A stretch of DNA of 64,000 nucleotides from Paenibacillus harenae DSM 16969. Lineage in GTDB: Bacteria > Bacillota > Bacilli > Paenibacillales > Paenibacillaceae. Where the stretch lies: assembly GCF_000422465.1 (NCBI RefSeq), contig NZ_KE383842.1, positions 1,385,845-1,449,844 on the forward strand, given 5' to 3'. Numbering within the stretch: position 1 is the stretch's first letter; every line of letters begins with the position of its first letter. This document shows, piece after piece, positions 1 through 9,484 of the stretch. Made by a program: the position numbers and the translations under genes. The notes beneath the pieces are model-generated. The model was not told the DNA's origin and searched no databases. It saw nothing but the letters and a program-made list of their open reading frames with translations.

Positions 1-499
1 CCAGCGTCATACTTTGCAGGATCGGAGCGGCTTTACTTGGCGTTATTTTAGAAAACATACCGGAAAGCTCTTGAATCTTCGCTTGATATTGCTCGTCCTC
101 CAGCAACTGCTTCTCTCCCGAAGCCTTTAGCTGCGTATTATCGGTTTGGAGATCATTAACCTTTTTCTCAAGATCAGCTTTGTGTTGATTGGCGGTCGAC
201 AGCTCGGTTTCAATGGCAGTAAGCTGCGCCTGCAGATCGGCTATCTTCGCAGACATATTAGCCGCCTTTAATTCTTCATCGTTTACATTTCCGCCTGCAA
301 CATTTGGTTCAGGCAGCACGTCTTTTAAGAAGGGAACGGAATTCCCGGCTTCAAGCATTTTATTTCGAAAATCATTATTGAAAAGGGTGTACAGCACGCC
401 GAGCAAAACTATGGCAAATAAGATCGGTGTCATTAAAAACATAAGCCGTTCGAGTGCGCTGTAGCCTTGCTTCTCTATTTCCGGTCCTGCCAATTTCAT
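1..499 (-). CDS. ylxF: YlxF/MotE-like flagellar operon protein, partial (C-terminus outside window)
   Basis: The start is an ATG at 497-499 behind a GGAGGGAG ribosome site; 166 codons are visible before the window ends. Residues about 19-40 form one membrane segment, followed by a Gln/Lys-rich coiled-coil stretch (about 70-125). The last visible residues (KITPSKAAPILQSM) look like the start of an MgtE N-terminal-type domain. This architecture fits B. subtilis YlxF, which follows fliJ there as here. A role in the flagellar motor or export apparatus is inferred from position only. The gene is incomplete because of the window edge, not broken. Confidence 0.8.
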   Translation of the reverse strand, partial: MKLAGPEIEKQGYSALERLMFLMTPILFAIVLLGVLYTLFNNDFRNKMLEAGNSVPFLKDVLPEPNVAGGNVNDEELKAANMSAKIADLQAQLTAIETELSTANQHKADLEKKVNDLQTDNTQLKASGEKQLLEDEQYQAKIQELSGMFSKITPSKAAPILQSMTL

Positions 500-530
500 T
501 CACTCCCTCCAGCCGGCATTACATAACGTA

Positions 531-977
531 TCATGGGGTTGAAAGCATGAAGCGGACACTAGCCAGCTCATCAAGCTCGTTTTGTTCCTTCAATTGCATG
601 GCATACCGGAAACGCTCGAACGCGTGGTCCTTTGCTTTAAGCCATACCTTTTCGTCTTTCACTTTATCGGAAAGCTTTACTCTGCTTTGCTCAACCGCCT
701 TTTGCGCATGTAATACATCCGTCATTTTACTTGAAATGCTGCTGCTTAAGTACTCAACATAATGTTGAATGACCTGCAGCTCTGACAACGAAATCGCGGA
801 TTGGGATGCTTCGAGGAGCTTAAACTCCCATTCATTCTTCTCGGCCTGGAGCTGCTCCAGCGACAGCTCCTCGGCCGTTAACACGCCGATCGCCGATGAT
901 AGAAGCCATTCCGCTTGCGTCTTCTCGCTTGATTTCAGATCGACGACTCTTTGGAATGAATATCGAAACGATGCCAT
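531..977 (-). CDS. fliJ: Flagellar export chaperone FliJ
   Basis: This is a 148-residue, almost wholly charged and helical protein that starts MASFRYSFQRVVDLK, the usual FliJ opening (short aromatic/basic head, then a long coiled coil). FliJ is the stalk-like partner that sits in the FliI hexamer and couples the ATPase to the export gate. The ATG follows an AGGAG site. It lies 8 bases after fliI and just before ylxF, in B. subtilis order. Sequence conservation of FliJ is low, so context carries much of the call. Confidence 0.88.
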   Translation of the reverse strand: MASFRYSFQRVVDLKSSEKTQAEWLLSSAIGVLTAEELSLEQLQAEKNEWEFKLLEASQSAISLSELQVIQHYVEYLSSSISSKMTDVLHAQKAVEQSRVKLSDKVKDEKVWLKAKDHAFERFRYAMQLKEQNELDELASVRFMLSTP

Positions 978-985
978 TTATCGGT

Positions 986-2311
986 TCAACTCCTGTAGAA
1001 ATCGGTAATTAAACGCTGTTGCGCTTCATCTAAGCTTACCTTTTCATTCGTCTTCTGCCTCGTGTAGCTGTGAATGGAATCCATATTTTGGAGCGCCGTA
1101 TCAATTTCTGCATTTGAACCGCGCTGGTACGCCCCGATATTGATCAAGTCTTCCGAATCTTTATAAATAGCAAGCAACTTTTTCATTTCGTTCGCAGCGT
1201 CCTGCTGTTCCTCCGTCACGATTTCCTTCATGACGCGGCTTACGGATGCAAGAACGTCAATCGCCGGAAAATGTCCTTTTTGCGCCAAATGCCTGCTTAA
1301 CACGATATGCCCGTCCAGGATGCCCCGAACGGCATCCGCGATCGGCTCATTCATGTCATCGCCGTCAACCAGAACCGTGTAGAAGGCGGTAATGGAACCG
1401 GTTAGACCGGTACCCGCGCGTTCCAGCAGCTTAGGCAATGCAGCGAAGACCGAAGGCGTATAACCTCGGGTTGCGGGAGGCTCGCCTATCGCGAGTCCAA
1501 CCTCGCGAAGCGCCATTGCATAACGCGTAACGGAATCCATCATGAGCATGACGTTTAAGCCGCGGTCGCGAAAATATTCGGCAATCGACGTTGCGATCAG
1601 CGCGCCTTTCATCCGAATGAGCGCAGGCTGGTCAGACGTAGCTACAATAACGACGGAACGCGCCAAACCTTCAGGACCGAGATCCTTCTCGATAAACTCA
1701 AGAACTTCTCTGCCGCGCTCGCCGATTAACGCGATCACATTGACATCGGCAGAGGTGTTGCGCGCGATCATGCCGAGCAAGGTGCTCTTTCCGACGCCGG
1801 AACCGGCAAAAATGCCCACTCTCTGTCCGCGGCCTACCGTCAGCAGTCCGTCGATTGCGCGCACGCCGATACCAAGCGGTTCTACGACGCGAGGCCTCAG
1901 CAACGGGTTGCTTGGTTCGTTATGCGTTGAATAATGCGGCATCCGCCGAGGCAAGAAGGACCCGTCAAGCGGATTTCCAAGCCCGTCCAGCACTTTGCCG
2001 AGCAGCTCGGAACCGACCTGCACCGATAACGGCTTGCCTGTACCGACGACGTCGCAGCCTGGGCTTATCGCATGAAGATCGCCAAGCGGCATTAGAATGA
2101 CTTTATTATCCCGAAAACCGACAACCTCGGCTTTCAGCGGCTTTGCCCCTTTGGAAGGATAAATAAAGCATACATCTCCAATGCTGGCGTCCGGACCTTC
2201 GGATTCGACGGTGAGACCGATAACCTGCGTTACTTTGCCGTTTACCCTTACAGGGTCAAGCGGCTGCAAATGCTCGATATACTTTAGGACATCCAGGTTA
2301 TTCATTGTCAT
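986..2311 (-). CDS. fliI: Flagellar protein export ATPase FliI
   Basis: At 441 residues this is the usual length. It belongs to the F1-beta-like ATPase family that powers flagellar type III export. The Walker A motif AGSGVGKST is at about 169-177, a Walker B-like VMLMMDSVTRYA at about 255-266, and the ERGREVLEF stretch at about 198-206. The first ATG (ATG ACA ATG) has a GAGG site at the right distance. It overlaps the 3' end of fliH by 14 bases, which suggests translational coupling, and is followed by fliJ. Confidence 0.97.
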   Translation of the reverse strand: MTMNNLDVLKYIEHLQPLDPVRVNGKVTQVIGLTVESEGPDASIGDVCFIYPSKGAKPLKAEVVGFRDNKVILMPLGDLHAISPGCDVVGTGKPLSVQVGSELLGKVLDGLGNPLDGSFLPRRMPHYSTHNEPSNPLLRPRVVEPLGIGVRAIDGLLTVGRGQRVGIFAGSGVGKSTLLGMIARNTSADVNVIALIGERGREVLEFIEKDLGPEGLARSVVIVATSDQPALIRMKGALIATSIAEYFRDRGLNVMLMMDSVTRYAMALREVGLAIGEPPATRGYTPSVFAALPKLLERAGTGLTGSITAFYTVLVDGDDMNEPIADAVRGILDGHIVLSRHLAQKGHFPAIDVLASVSRVMKEIVTEEQQDAANEMKKLLAIYKDSEDLINIGAYQRGSNAEIDTALQNMDSIHSYTRQKTNEKVSLDEAQQRLITDFYRS

Positions 2312-3137
2312 CGGTAAAACCTCGTTCTTCGCCGCTATGATGCGCCAAATGGATCAACTCGCGCTTAATCTCGGCTAACTGGGTATCGATGCGGGCGTCG
2401 ATGCTGCCGAATACGGAACGGATGACACAGCCGTTGTCCTTCACCGTCGAATCGGGCAATATTTGCAATTCAGCCTGTGAGTCAATCGACATATGCAGCT
2501 CTTCTCTCGCCGCCTGAACGAACGCAAGCTGTCCTGGAGCAACGCATAAGGTAATGACGCCTTGTTCTCTTCTTCTGGATAAAGATTTTCGAATGAGGTC
2601 AATCGCCATTTCCGGCGCAAGTGTAAGCTGTTGACCAATGATTTTCTCGGCGATCGCACAGCTGAGCTCCACGAGAAAAGGCTCTGCTTCCTGAATAATC
2701 TGCTCTCGCATCTCATAGGCCGATTTGAGCACATTAGAAGCTTCGGATAATTTGTTCTCCCATTGTTCTCTCATATCGCGTTCCGAGTGAGCGGATCCTT
2801 CGGCATATCCAAGCTCGTAGCCGGATTGCCTGAAAGCTTCAGAAGCTTCTTCATCTTCAGCGCGTTTCTGAAGCCACCAAATTTCGATTTGCTGTTCCGC
2901 ATCGGAGAGCAGCTGTTCACTGGCCTCGGCAGCTTCGCGAAGACGTTCTTCGGCGAATAGCTGGGCGTCTTTCAAAATCTGATCGCGAAGCGTAATCGTT
3001 TCTTCATCGGGAACGGGCTCTGGTTCAATCGGCTCTTCCGCTTCCGTATCGGCATAGCCGCTTCGCTCATGCAGCCACTTCAGCTGCTTGAGCTGGTCAA
3101 GAGAAACAACACTTGAAGATTTAATCAGATTAGACAA
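2298..3137 (-). CDS. fliH: Flagellar assembly protein FliH
   Basis: The protein has 279 residues when read from a TTG at 3135-3137, which gives the FliH-like opening (M)SNLIKSS and sits about 10 bases after GGAGGAG. A start 27 bases further upstream would lie inside fliG with no ribosome site. An acidic, coiled-coil-rich first half (Glu-rich linker, FAEERLREAAEASEQLL) is followed by a conserved C-terminal domain (EPFLVELSCAIAEKIIG). FliH binds and restrains FliI and links it to the C-ring. It overlaps fliG by 8 bases. Confidence 0.93.
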   Translation of the reverse strand: MSNLIKSSSVVSLDQLKQLKWLHERSGYADTEAEEPIEPEPVPDEETITLRDQILKDAQLFAEERLREAAEASEQLLSDAEQQIEIWWLQKRAEDEEASEAFRQSGYELGYAEGSAHSERDMREQWENKLSEASNVLKSAYEMREQIIQEAEPFLVELSCAIAEKIIGQQLTLAPEMAIDLIRKSLSRRREQGVITLCVAPGQLAFVQAAREELHMSIDSQAELQILPDSTVKDNGCVIRSVFGSIDARIDTQLAEIKRELIHLAHHSGEERGFTDDNE

Positions 3138-4143
3138 TGATATCGTCTCCTCCGCCGCGCGCAATAATGATCTCGCCGGACTCTTCTAAACGGCGAATCG
3201 TAGCAACGATACGCGTCTGCGCTTCTTCCACGTCACGCAGCCGCACGGGACCCATAAATTCCATCTCTTCCTTGAAGGTATCCGCCATACGCTTCGACAT
3301 ATTGCGGAATATCGCTTCTCGGACCTCTTCGCTCGCAACCTTGAGCGCAAGCTGAAGATCGGCATTTTCGATATCGCGAATAATACGCTGGATGGACCGG
3401 TTGTCGATATTGACAATGTCCTCGAATACGAACATCCGCTTCTTGATTTCCTCTGCAAGCTCCGGATCTTGAATTTCGAGCGCATCCAGTATCGTTCGCT
3501 CCGTCCCCCGGTCGACGCCGTTCAAAATCTGAACGATCGAATCGATGCCGCCGGCATTCGTGTAGTCCTGCGTCACGGTAGCGGACAGCTTCTGCTCAAG
3601 CACTCGCTCAACCTGCGAGATGACTTCCGGAGAAGTGCTGTCCATCAAGGCGATTCTTCTTGCAACGTCTGCCTGCTTCTCCTGCGGGAGGGAAGATAAT
3701 ATTTGCGAGGATTGTTCGGATTGTAAATACGACAATACGAGAGCAATCGTCTGCGCGTTTTCATTTTGGATAAAGTTTAAAATTTGAGTAGGATCCGCTT
3801 TTCTGGCAAAGTCAAACGGCCTTACCTGCAGCGTAGCCGTCAACCGGTTTATGACTTCAAGAGCCTTCTGTTCGCCAAGCGCTTTCTCCAAAATATCTTT
3901 TGCATAAGAGATACCGCCTTGGGTAATGTACTCCTGCGCCATACATATTTGATGAAATTCGCTTAGAATCGTTTCACGGTCTAGGCTGTCTACCTTTCTT
4001 ACATTCGCGATTTCAAGCGTTAATTGTTCAATCTCTTCATCGCGCAAATGTTTGAAAATCTGTGACGACACTTCCGGCCCGAGCGTTATAAGCAGGATTG
4101 CCGCTTTCTGGCGTCCCGATAAGCCTTGCATCGATTTGGACAA
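3130..4143 (-). CDS. fliG: Flagellar motor switch protein FliG
   Basis: This is the rotor protein that carries torque from the stator to the MS ring. It is very close to B. subtilis FliG along its length: QKAAILLITLGPEVSSQIF near the N-terminus, PFDFARKADPTQILNFIQ in the middle, the charged torque helix region VRLRDVEEAQ, and the end GGGDDIIV. The preferred start is a TTG at 4141-4143 behind AGAGGTGG (337 residues); a GTG at 4152 overlaps that ribosome site. It lies between fliF and fliH as in other Bacilli. Confidence 0.96.
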   Translation of the reverse strand: MSKSMQGLSGRQKAAILLITLGPEVSSQIFKHLRDEEIEQLTLEIANVRKVDSLDRETILSEFHQICMAQEYITQGGISYAKDILEKALGEQKALEVINRLTATLQVRPFDFARKADPTQILNFIQNENAQTIALVLSYLQSEQSSQILSSLPQEKQADVARRIALMDSTSPEVISQVERVLEQKLSATVTQDYTNAGGIDSIVQILNGVDRGTERTILDALEIQDPELAEEIKKRMFVFEDIVNIDNRSIQRIIRDIENADLQLALKVASEEVREAIFRNMSKRMADTFKEEMEFMGPVRLRDVEEAQTRIVATIRRLEESGEIIIARGGGDDIIV

Positions 4144-4154
4144 TTGAACCACCT

Positions 4155-5726
4155 CTATTCGTCAACAAGCCATGTGCGAAGAAGATTAACGAATTCATCC
4201 GGCTTCCGTTTGGCAAGAGTTTCAAGATTTTTGCGAGCTTGACTGTCATTGCTGATACTTTCCAAATCAATAGACGGGAATTCAACCTTAGCGGGCTGAG
4301 CCAATTCCATCTCTTCATCTTCCGCCTTCTTGCGTTTGCGGACAAGCATGATGACTAGACCGCCGATTACGGCCAAAGCCGCCGCTCCAATGCCAATGAT
4401 CCACGGCATCGATAGACCGGCCGGCTGATCCGATGAAGCGCTGCCTGAAAATTCTCGAGCGATGAGCGCTACCTTCTTGCCCATCAGCGTATCGTCGTTC
4501 ACGTTTTGACCCGAATCTGCAAGCTGAGCACGAACAAGAGAAGTCAAATAAGTCATAACTGCCGTTCTGCTTGCTTCATCGCTTAATTCCGACTGCTCGA
4601 TGCCGATACTAATAGTAAGATCCTTTAGAACAAACGGCCCGGATATAATACTGTTGTTGATCCGGTTCACTTCATAGTTGCGAATTTGTTCATTGGATTC
4701 CGAGGAATTTCCGCCTTGCGCTGCTGATTCGTAACCCGGCACATCCGTCTCGCCTGTTCCTGCCACGCCGCCAGCCAGTCCGGAAGTACCCGTTGATGCG
4801 CTGTTGTTAATCTGCTCGCTAATAATAATCCCGTTGTTATTGTTATCCTCCAGCGGTTTAACCAGCATTTCCTCTGTCTGTTTCTTGTCGAAGTTCATCG
4901 TGCTGGAAACCTGGACGACCAAATTTTCCGGCCCGACGATCGTCCCTAGAAACTGCTGAATATTTTTCTTGAGCTCCGCTTCATATTTTCTCTGAATTTG
5001 GAACTGTGCCTCAACGGCGTCCGTACTTCCAATCGCTGCGCCATCCGTTTCGGAGAACATCAATTCGCCTTGCGGACTGGAAATCGTAATATCCTGTACG
5101 GCTAATTTCGGAACCGCCGTCTTTACGAGGTTGTAATACCCGTCAATTTCCTTTTGACTCGGACGATAACCCGCAGTGAACTGTATCATAATCGAAGCGG
5201 AAGCCGTTTGCGCATCTTCCGGTGAAAGGAACACGCTTTCTTCGGGCAAATTAATCAATACCTTTGAACTATCCACACCCTGCATGGCATTTAGAAGCTG
5301 TTGAACCTCGCCGTTCAAAGCATTCAAGTATTTGACATTAAATTCGTTCTCCGTAGTGCCGAATGTGGAGGAACTGGAATTGAATGCTTCAAATCCAATC
5401 GAACCGTTCTGCACAAGCCCTTGCGAACCGACATCTACTTTTATTCGGGAAGCAACGGCGCTCGGCACCGAAATGCTCTTCCCATTATTGCTGAGCTCGT
5501 AAGGAATTCCGCTGCCATCCAAATAATTCATAATGGCTGCCGCATCTGTCGTATCTAAATTTTGAAAAGCAATTTCGTATTCCGTTCTTGTAAATACGAT
5601 TGTCAACAAAATAACCGCTAACAGAAGTCCAGCAATGGATGCCCCCAGCCATATTTTTTGTTTTCTGCCCATCTGGCTCCAAAACGAAGCAAGCCTCTCT
5701 CGATACTGGGCGAATTTCTCGCTCAC
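4155..5726 (-). CDS. fliF: Flagellar MS-ring protein FliF
   Basis: A 523-residue protein that forms the membrane ring at the base of the flagellum. It has two membrane segments, about residues 25-46 and 442-463, around a large periplasm-side region with the YscJ/FliF ring motifs (FQNLDTTDAAAIMNYLDGSG). The short cytoplasmic C-terminus after the RKRKKAEDEE stretch is the part that binds FliG. The start is GTG behind GTGAGGTG. The fliG start follows 11 bases after the stop. Confidence 0.96.
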   Translation of the reverse strand: MSEKFAQYRERLASFWSQMGRKQKIWLGASIAGLLLAVILLTIVFTRTEYEIAFQNLDTTDAAAIMNYLDGSGIPYELSNNGKSISVPSAVASRIKVDVGSQGLVQNGSIGFEAFNSSSSTFGTTENEFNVKYLNALNGEVQQLLNAMQGVDSSKVLINLPEESVFLSPEDAQTASASIMIQFTAGYRPSQKEIDGYYNLVKTAVPKLAVQDITISSPQGELMFSETDGAAIGSTDAVEAQFQIQRKYEAELKKNIQQFLGTIVGPENLVVQVSSTMNFDKKQTEEMLVKPLEDNNNNGIIISEQINNSASTGTSGLAGGVAGTGETDVPGYESAAQGGNSSESNEQIRNYEVNRINNSIISGPFVLKDLTISIGIEQSELSDEASRTAVMTYLTSLVRAQLADSGQNVNDDTLMGKKVALIAREFSGSASSDQPAGLSMPWIIGIGAAALAVIGGLVIMLVRKRKKAEDEEMELAQPAKVEFPSIDLESISNDSQARKNLETLAKRKPDEFVNLLRTWLVDE

Positions 5727-5768
5727 ATTGTCACCTCACCCAAATACTATGCTAGGCCAAACGTATGA

Positions 5769-6074
5769 TTAAACTTGCATCCGCATCATTTCCTGATATG
5801 CTTCAACCACTTTATTGCGGATCTGCGAGGTAAGCTGCAAGCTTAACTGTGCTTGCTCCGAGGCAATCAGAACCTTCGTGACATCCACTTGGCCGACTAA
5901 ATATTGATCGTTTAGCTTATGTACGCTTTTTTCTTGGGCATTGACGTTGTCGATGGCGGTCTGTAAAAACTGTCCAAAAGATTGTGTTAATTCAGCAGGC
6001 GTAGACTGCTGAATCGGTTTCGATTCGATTAGCTTGGCCGGTTGAACTTGACCGAGCGATAACGACTGTATCAC
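5769..6074 (-). CDS. fliE: Flagellar hook-basal body complex protein FliE
   Basis: A protein of about 101 residues that joins the MS ring to the rod. The C-terminal half has the family pattern (SEQAQLSLQLTSQIRNKVVEAYQEMMRMQV at its end). Two GTG starts are possible; the inner one at 6072-6074 has a GGAG site eight bases upstream, while the outer one at 6081-6083 overlaps that site, so the inner start is chosen. It lies between flgC and fliF in the conserved order. Confidence 0.9.
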   Translation of the reverse strand: MIQSLSLGQVQPAKLIESKPIQQSTPAELTQSFGQFLQTAIDNVNAQEKSVHKLNDQYLVGQVDVTKVLIASEQAQLSLQLTSQIRNKVVEAYQEMMRMQV

Positions 6075-6115
6075 CAAAATCACTCCAATACATTATGCGA
6101 TTTATCTTCATGCAA

Positions 6116-6565
6116 TTATCTGCCAATTTCCAACGCTTTAACGAATAAGGCTTTCGTTGCATTCAGTGCTGTTACGTTCGCTTCGTAAGAACGGGATGCC
6201 GCAATCATGTCAACCATTTCCTTCGTCACGTCGACGTTGGGCATATTGACATAGCCGTTTGCGTCCGCATCGGGGTGCGTAGGGTTATAAACAAGCTTAT
6301 TCGGGGAGTGGTCCTCTTTAATTTTCGTGACCTTAACGCCTTGCGCTGCAGAATCGCTGCCAAGCTCCTTTGAGAGCACATTCGAAAACGACTGCCGCAT
6401 CGGCTCCATAACGACTACCTTCCGCTTGTAAGGCTGGAATTGTCCGTTAACGAAGCTACCGCGGGTCGTTTCAGCATTGGCTATATTGGATGAAATCACA
6501 TCCATCCGAAGACGCTGTGCAGTTAAAGCAGAAGCGCTTATATCAAACCCTGTTGACAATTTCAC
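6116..6565 (-). CDS. flgC: Flagellar basal-body rod protein FlgC
   Basis: A 149-residue proximal rod protein. It has the rod signature near the N-terminus (ISSNIANAETTRG) and the paired C-terminal helix (VTKEMVDMIAASRSYEANVTALN) that assemble into the axial coiled coil. The start is GTG behind GGGAGAG. The stop of flgB lies two bases upstream of this start, so the two are almost certainly co-translated. Confidence 0.96.
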   Translation of the reverse strand: MKLSTGFDISASALTAQRLRMDVISSNIANAETTRGSFVNGQFQPYKRKVVVMEPMRQSFSNVLSKELGSDSAAQGVKVTKIKEDHSPNKLVYNPTHPDADANGYVNMPNVDVTKEMVDMIAASRSYEANVTALNATKALFVKALEIGR

Positions 6566-6567
6566 TG

Positions 6568-6990
6568 TTAAGCTCTCCCTTCAATTGCTGTGCGCATCAT
6601 TCTAACGTCATGATTTATTTGCTGGACATAAAGATTATAGCTTAACTGGTTTTTGGCCAATAAAGACATTTCTCGATCGATGTCGACATTGTTTTGGCTA
6701 TTGCTCATTGATGTCGCATCATCGGTTATGACTTTAGGCTCAGGTAATAATGCTGTCCTTGAACTGTTTCCGATTACGATATGCTTCGAATTCGTTCTTT
6801 TACCAGTCAATTGACCTAGCTGATTATTACCAATCGCTTGCTCCAACAGTTCTTCAAACAAAACCTCTGACCTTTTGAAATGCGGCGTATCAGCGTTAGC
6901 CACATTGTTAGAAATGACGCGTTGCCGCATTTCAGCTGCTTGCAGAGCACCTTCCATTCTTGTAAATGCAGCGCCATTCAACAAATTCAC
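6568..6990 (-). CDS. flgB: Flagellar basal-body rod protein FlgB
   Basis: A 140-residue first gene of the fla/che operon. The family rod motif is VISNNVANADTPHFKRSEV, and the C-terminal helix ends ISYNLYVQQ-like (LSYNLYVQQINHDVRMMRTA). The start is GTG with a modest AAGTGGTG site. The 218 bases upstream to codY hold a terminator for codY and three TGTCG-type boxes, so the operon probably has its own promoter here, although no convincing -35/-10 pair was found. Confidence 0.95.
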   Translation of the reverse strand: MNLLNGAAFTRMEGALQAAEMRQRVISNNVANADTPHFKRSEVLFEELLEQAIGNNQLGQLTGKRTNSKHIVIGNSSRTALLPEPKVITDDATSMSNSQNNVDIDREMSLLAKNQLSYNLYVQQINHDVRMMRTAIEGRA

Positions 6991-7063
6991 GTAGTTTCAC
7001 CACTTTCCACTTAGAGATTTTCTTTTTCTAGTATTCAACAGATTTTTTCTCATTCCTGCTGCA

Positions 7064-7115
7064 TTCGACAATAAAAATTAAAAAAATGAGATTTGTGTGT
7101 CGATTTTTGCCGACA
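7064..7115. promoter_or_regulatory. Cluster of TGTCG boxes (possible Spo0A sites) upstream of flgB
   Basis: A perfect TGTCGAA (the Spo0A '0A box' core) lies on the minus strand at 7064-7070. A second inverted pair, TGTCG-atttttgc-CGACA, spans 7098-7115. They lie 74-125 bases before the flgB start. That Spo0A binds here is inference from the motif; a 7-mer is short, but three related copies in 52 bases of AT-rich leader are more than expected casually. Confidence 0.4.
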
Positions 7116-7153
7116 TGATAATATTCAACAATTTCCTAAATTATTACAATGAG

Positions 7154-7185
7154 AAAAAAGCCCTATCTTTTTATAAAGATAGGGC
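7154..7185 (-). terminator. Rho-independent terminator after codY
   Basis: A perfect 10-bp stem, CCCTATCTTT/AAAGATAGGG, encloses a TTAT loop. On the minus strand the stem is followed by a T run (GGGCTTTTTTCTC). It closes the codY transcript and separates it from flgB. Confidence 0.93.
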
Positions 7186-7208
7186 AAAAGTTGCAAAAAT
7201 CTCCTGAT

Positions 7209-7979
7209 TCAGGATTTGATTTTATCCAGCTCCTGAAGCAGCTGATGATTTAGTATTTTAATATATGTGCCTTTCATCCCAAGTGACCTCGTTTCGATCA
7301 CGCCCGCGCTCTCCAGCTTGCGCAGCGCATTGACGATAACCGAACGGGTAATCCCGACTCTATCCGCGATTTTGGAAGCGACAAGCAGTCCTTCCTTTCC
7401 TTCCAGCTCTTCGAAGATGTGTTCGACGGCTTCCAGCTCGCTGAAGGATAATGATCCGACCGCAACGGATACGACGGCACGGCTGCGGACCTCTTGTTCG
7501 ATTTCCTCCGTACGCTCTCGCAATATTTCCATCCCGACAATCGTTGAGCCGTATTCGGCCAAAACGAGATCATCATCATCGAATGCGCCTGAGAGACGGG
7601 TAAGCACAAGCGTACCCAGACGGTCTCCGCCGCCGATAATAGGCACGACTGTCATGATCTCCTGATCGCCAAGTTTGTGAAAGGACTCGAAGACCCCCGG
7701 GTCAGGCTTCACGTTAGTCATCGATTCCTGCGTGTCCAGGAATCGTTCATTGCTCTCTTGGGGAAATCTTAGCTCATCGGCGGTAAGGTTGCGGATAAAA
7801 TCATGGTCATACACATTAACAGCCGCGCATCCAAGTATTTTCCCCTTCCGGCTGACGACAAACACATTCGTCTGAATGGTTGCGCAAAGCACCTCCGCCA
7901 TCTCCCTGAAGCTGAGCGCTTTGCCGGCAGCGCGCTGCAGCAACCGGTTGAGCGTCCTTGTCTTTGTAAGTAAAGTCAT
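7209..7979 (-). CDS. codY: GTP- and branched-chain amino acid-sensing repressor CodY
   Basis: A 256-residue global regulator of nutrient-limited stationary-phase genes. The N-terminal GAF ligand domain opens [20 protein letters not shown] and contains the [11 protein letters not shown] stretch. The C-terminal winged helix ([20 protein letters not shown]) is the DNA reader. The ATG at 7977-7979 follows GGGAGG directly; a longer reading frame to 8006 has no ribosome site. It starts 28 bases after hslU stops and ends in a strong terminator. In B. subtilis the same neighbours (hslU upstream, flgB downstream) occur, and CodY represses fla/che there. Confidence 0.97.
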   Translation of the reverse strand: MTLLTKTRTLNRLLQRAAGKALSFREMAEVLCATIQTNVFVVSRKGKILGCAAVNVYDHDFIRNLTADELRFPQESNERFLDTQESMTNVKPDPGVFESFHKLGDQEIMTVVPIIGGGDRLGTLVLTRLSGAFDDDDLVLAEYGSTIVGMEILRERTEEIEQEVRSRAVVSVAVGSLSFSELEAVEHIFEELEGKEGLLVASKIADRVGITRSVIVNALRKLESAGVIETRSLGMKGTYIKILNHQLLQELDKIKS

Positions 7980-8006
7980 TCCAATGCCTCCCAAAACTCT
8001 TAACAA

Positions 8007-9407
8007 CTACAATATATATTGACTCAAATCTCGATTTTGTGCAATGGTTTCCAGCTTTTCCCTCACATATTCAGGAGTAATCAGCATTTTTTCGAGAGAC
8101 AGCTCGGGCGCTTCGAATGATAAATCCTCCAGCAGCTTTTCTAATATCGTATGCAGCCTGCGCGCACCTATGTTCTCCGTATTCCGGTTCACATCTGCGG
8201 CAATTGATGCCAGCTCGCGAACGGCCTCGTCCGAGAATTCGATTTGAATGCCTTCCGTCTCCAGGAGAGCAGAATACTGCTTGGTTAACGCATTTTTGGG
8301 TTCCTTTAAAATACTGACAAAGTCCTCCAGGCTTAGGCTGGTCAGCTCCACGCGAATCGGGAACCTGCCCTGCAGCTCCGGTATGAGATCCGATGGCTTT
8401 GCCACATGAAAGGCGCCTGCGGCTATGAACAGAACATAATCCGTCTTGACCGGGCCGTACTTTGTCATGACAGTCGAGCCTTCAACGATCGGCAGAATAT
8501 CCCGTTGTACGCCTTCTCGAGACACATCCGGCCCCGTGCCGCGCGACGGACTCGCGATTTTATCAATCTCATCTATGAAAATAATGCCTGATTGCTCTGC
8601 GCGGATTACCGATTCGGAAATGACATCATCCATATCAATGAGTTTATTCGCTTCTTCGGCGATGAGCGCTTTGCGCGCTTCCTTAACCGGAAGCTTGCGT
8701 TTCTTCGGCTTCTTCGGCATTAGCTGTCCGAACAGCTCCTGCATATTCATGCCCATTCCTTCAGGCCCTTGGCCTGACAGCATATCCATTACGTTCGGAG
8801 TCGTATCTTCGACTTCAATTTCGATGACCTCGTTCTCCAGCTTGCCGGCGGCCAATTGCTCCCTAAGCTGGGCTCTCCTTTGCGATAGCCCCTGATCAGC
8901 GTCGGAGTCCTGCGTTGGCTCCTGCGTTTGCTGTTGGTTCCCAAACAGCATTTCGAACGGATTTTTCTGCGTCTTCGCTTTGGCGGCGGAAGGCGCGAGC
9001 AAGGTTACGATCCGTTCATTCGCGAGCTTTTCCGCTTTATCCTTTACCTTCTCCGTCCGTTCGGACTTCACCATTCGGATTGCCGTTTCTACCAAGTCGC
9101 GAACCATCGATTCGACGTCCCGGCCAACATAACCGACTTCGGTAAACTTGGTGGCCTCCAGCTTGACGAATGGAGCTTTCACAAGCTTCGCCAAACGGCG
9201 GGCAATCTCCGTTTTGCCGACGCCCGTCGGTCCGATCATCAAAATATTTTTCGGAACGATTTCATCGCGCAAAGCTTCATCAAGCAAGCTTCTGCGGTAA
9301 CGATTGCGCAGCGCGATAGCGACTGAACGTTTGGCTTGCTTTTGTCCGACAATATATTTATCGAGTTCCGCTACGATCTGACGGGGTGTCATTGCATCAT
9401 TTCCCAT
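8007..9407 (-). CDS. hslU: ATP-dependent protease ATPase subunit HslU (ClpY)
   Basis: A 466-residue AAA+ unfoldase that feeds substrates into HslV. Walker A is GPTGVGKT at about 59-66, Walker B is [12 protein letters not shown] in the middle, and the C-terminal tail ends in the family-typical ...RDLSQYIL that inserts into HslV. A charged insertion (I domain) rich in Gln/Lys runs from about 110 to 240. The ATG follows GGAGGG at eight bases. It lies 77 bases after hslV, in the same operon. Confidence 0.97.
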   Translation of the reverse strand: MGNDAMTPRQIVAELDKYIVGQKQAKRSVAIALRNRYRRSLLDEALRDEIVPKNILMIGPTGVGKTEIARRLAKLVKAPFVKLEATKFTEVGYVGRDVESMVRDLVETAIRMVKSERTEKVKDKAEKLANERIVTLLAPSAAKAKTQKNPFEMLFGNQQQTQEPTQDSDADQGLSQRRAQLREQLAAGKLENEVIEIEVEDTTPNVMDMLSGQGPEGMGMNMQELFGQLMPKKPKKRKLPVKEARKALIAEEANKLIDMDDVISESVIRAEQSGIIFIDEIDKIASPSRGTGPDVSREGVQRDILPIVEGSTVMTKYGPVKTDYVLFIAAGAFHVAKPSDLIPELQGRFPIRVELTSLSLEDFVSILKEPKNALTKQYSALLETEGIQIEFSDEAVRELASIAADVNRNTENIGARRLHTILEKLLEDLSFEAPELSLEKMLITPEYVREKLETIAQNRDLSQYIL

Positions 9408-9484
9408 AATAAAATCCCTCCGATTTCGTTTCGTCCTATATGACCGCTCGAAGCTGTTTCGTTACGATAAACGCTGTAATAGAT

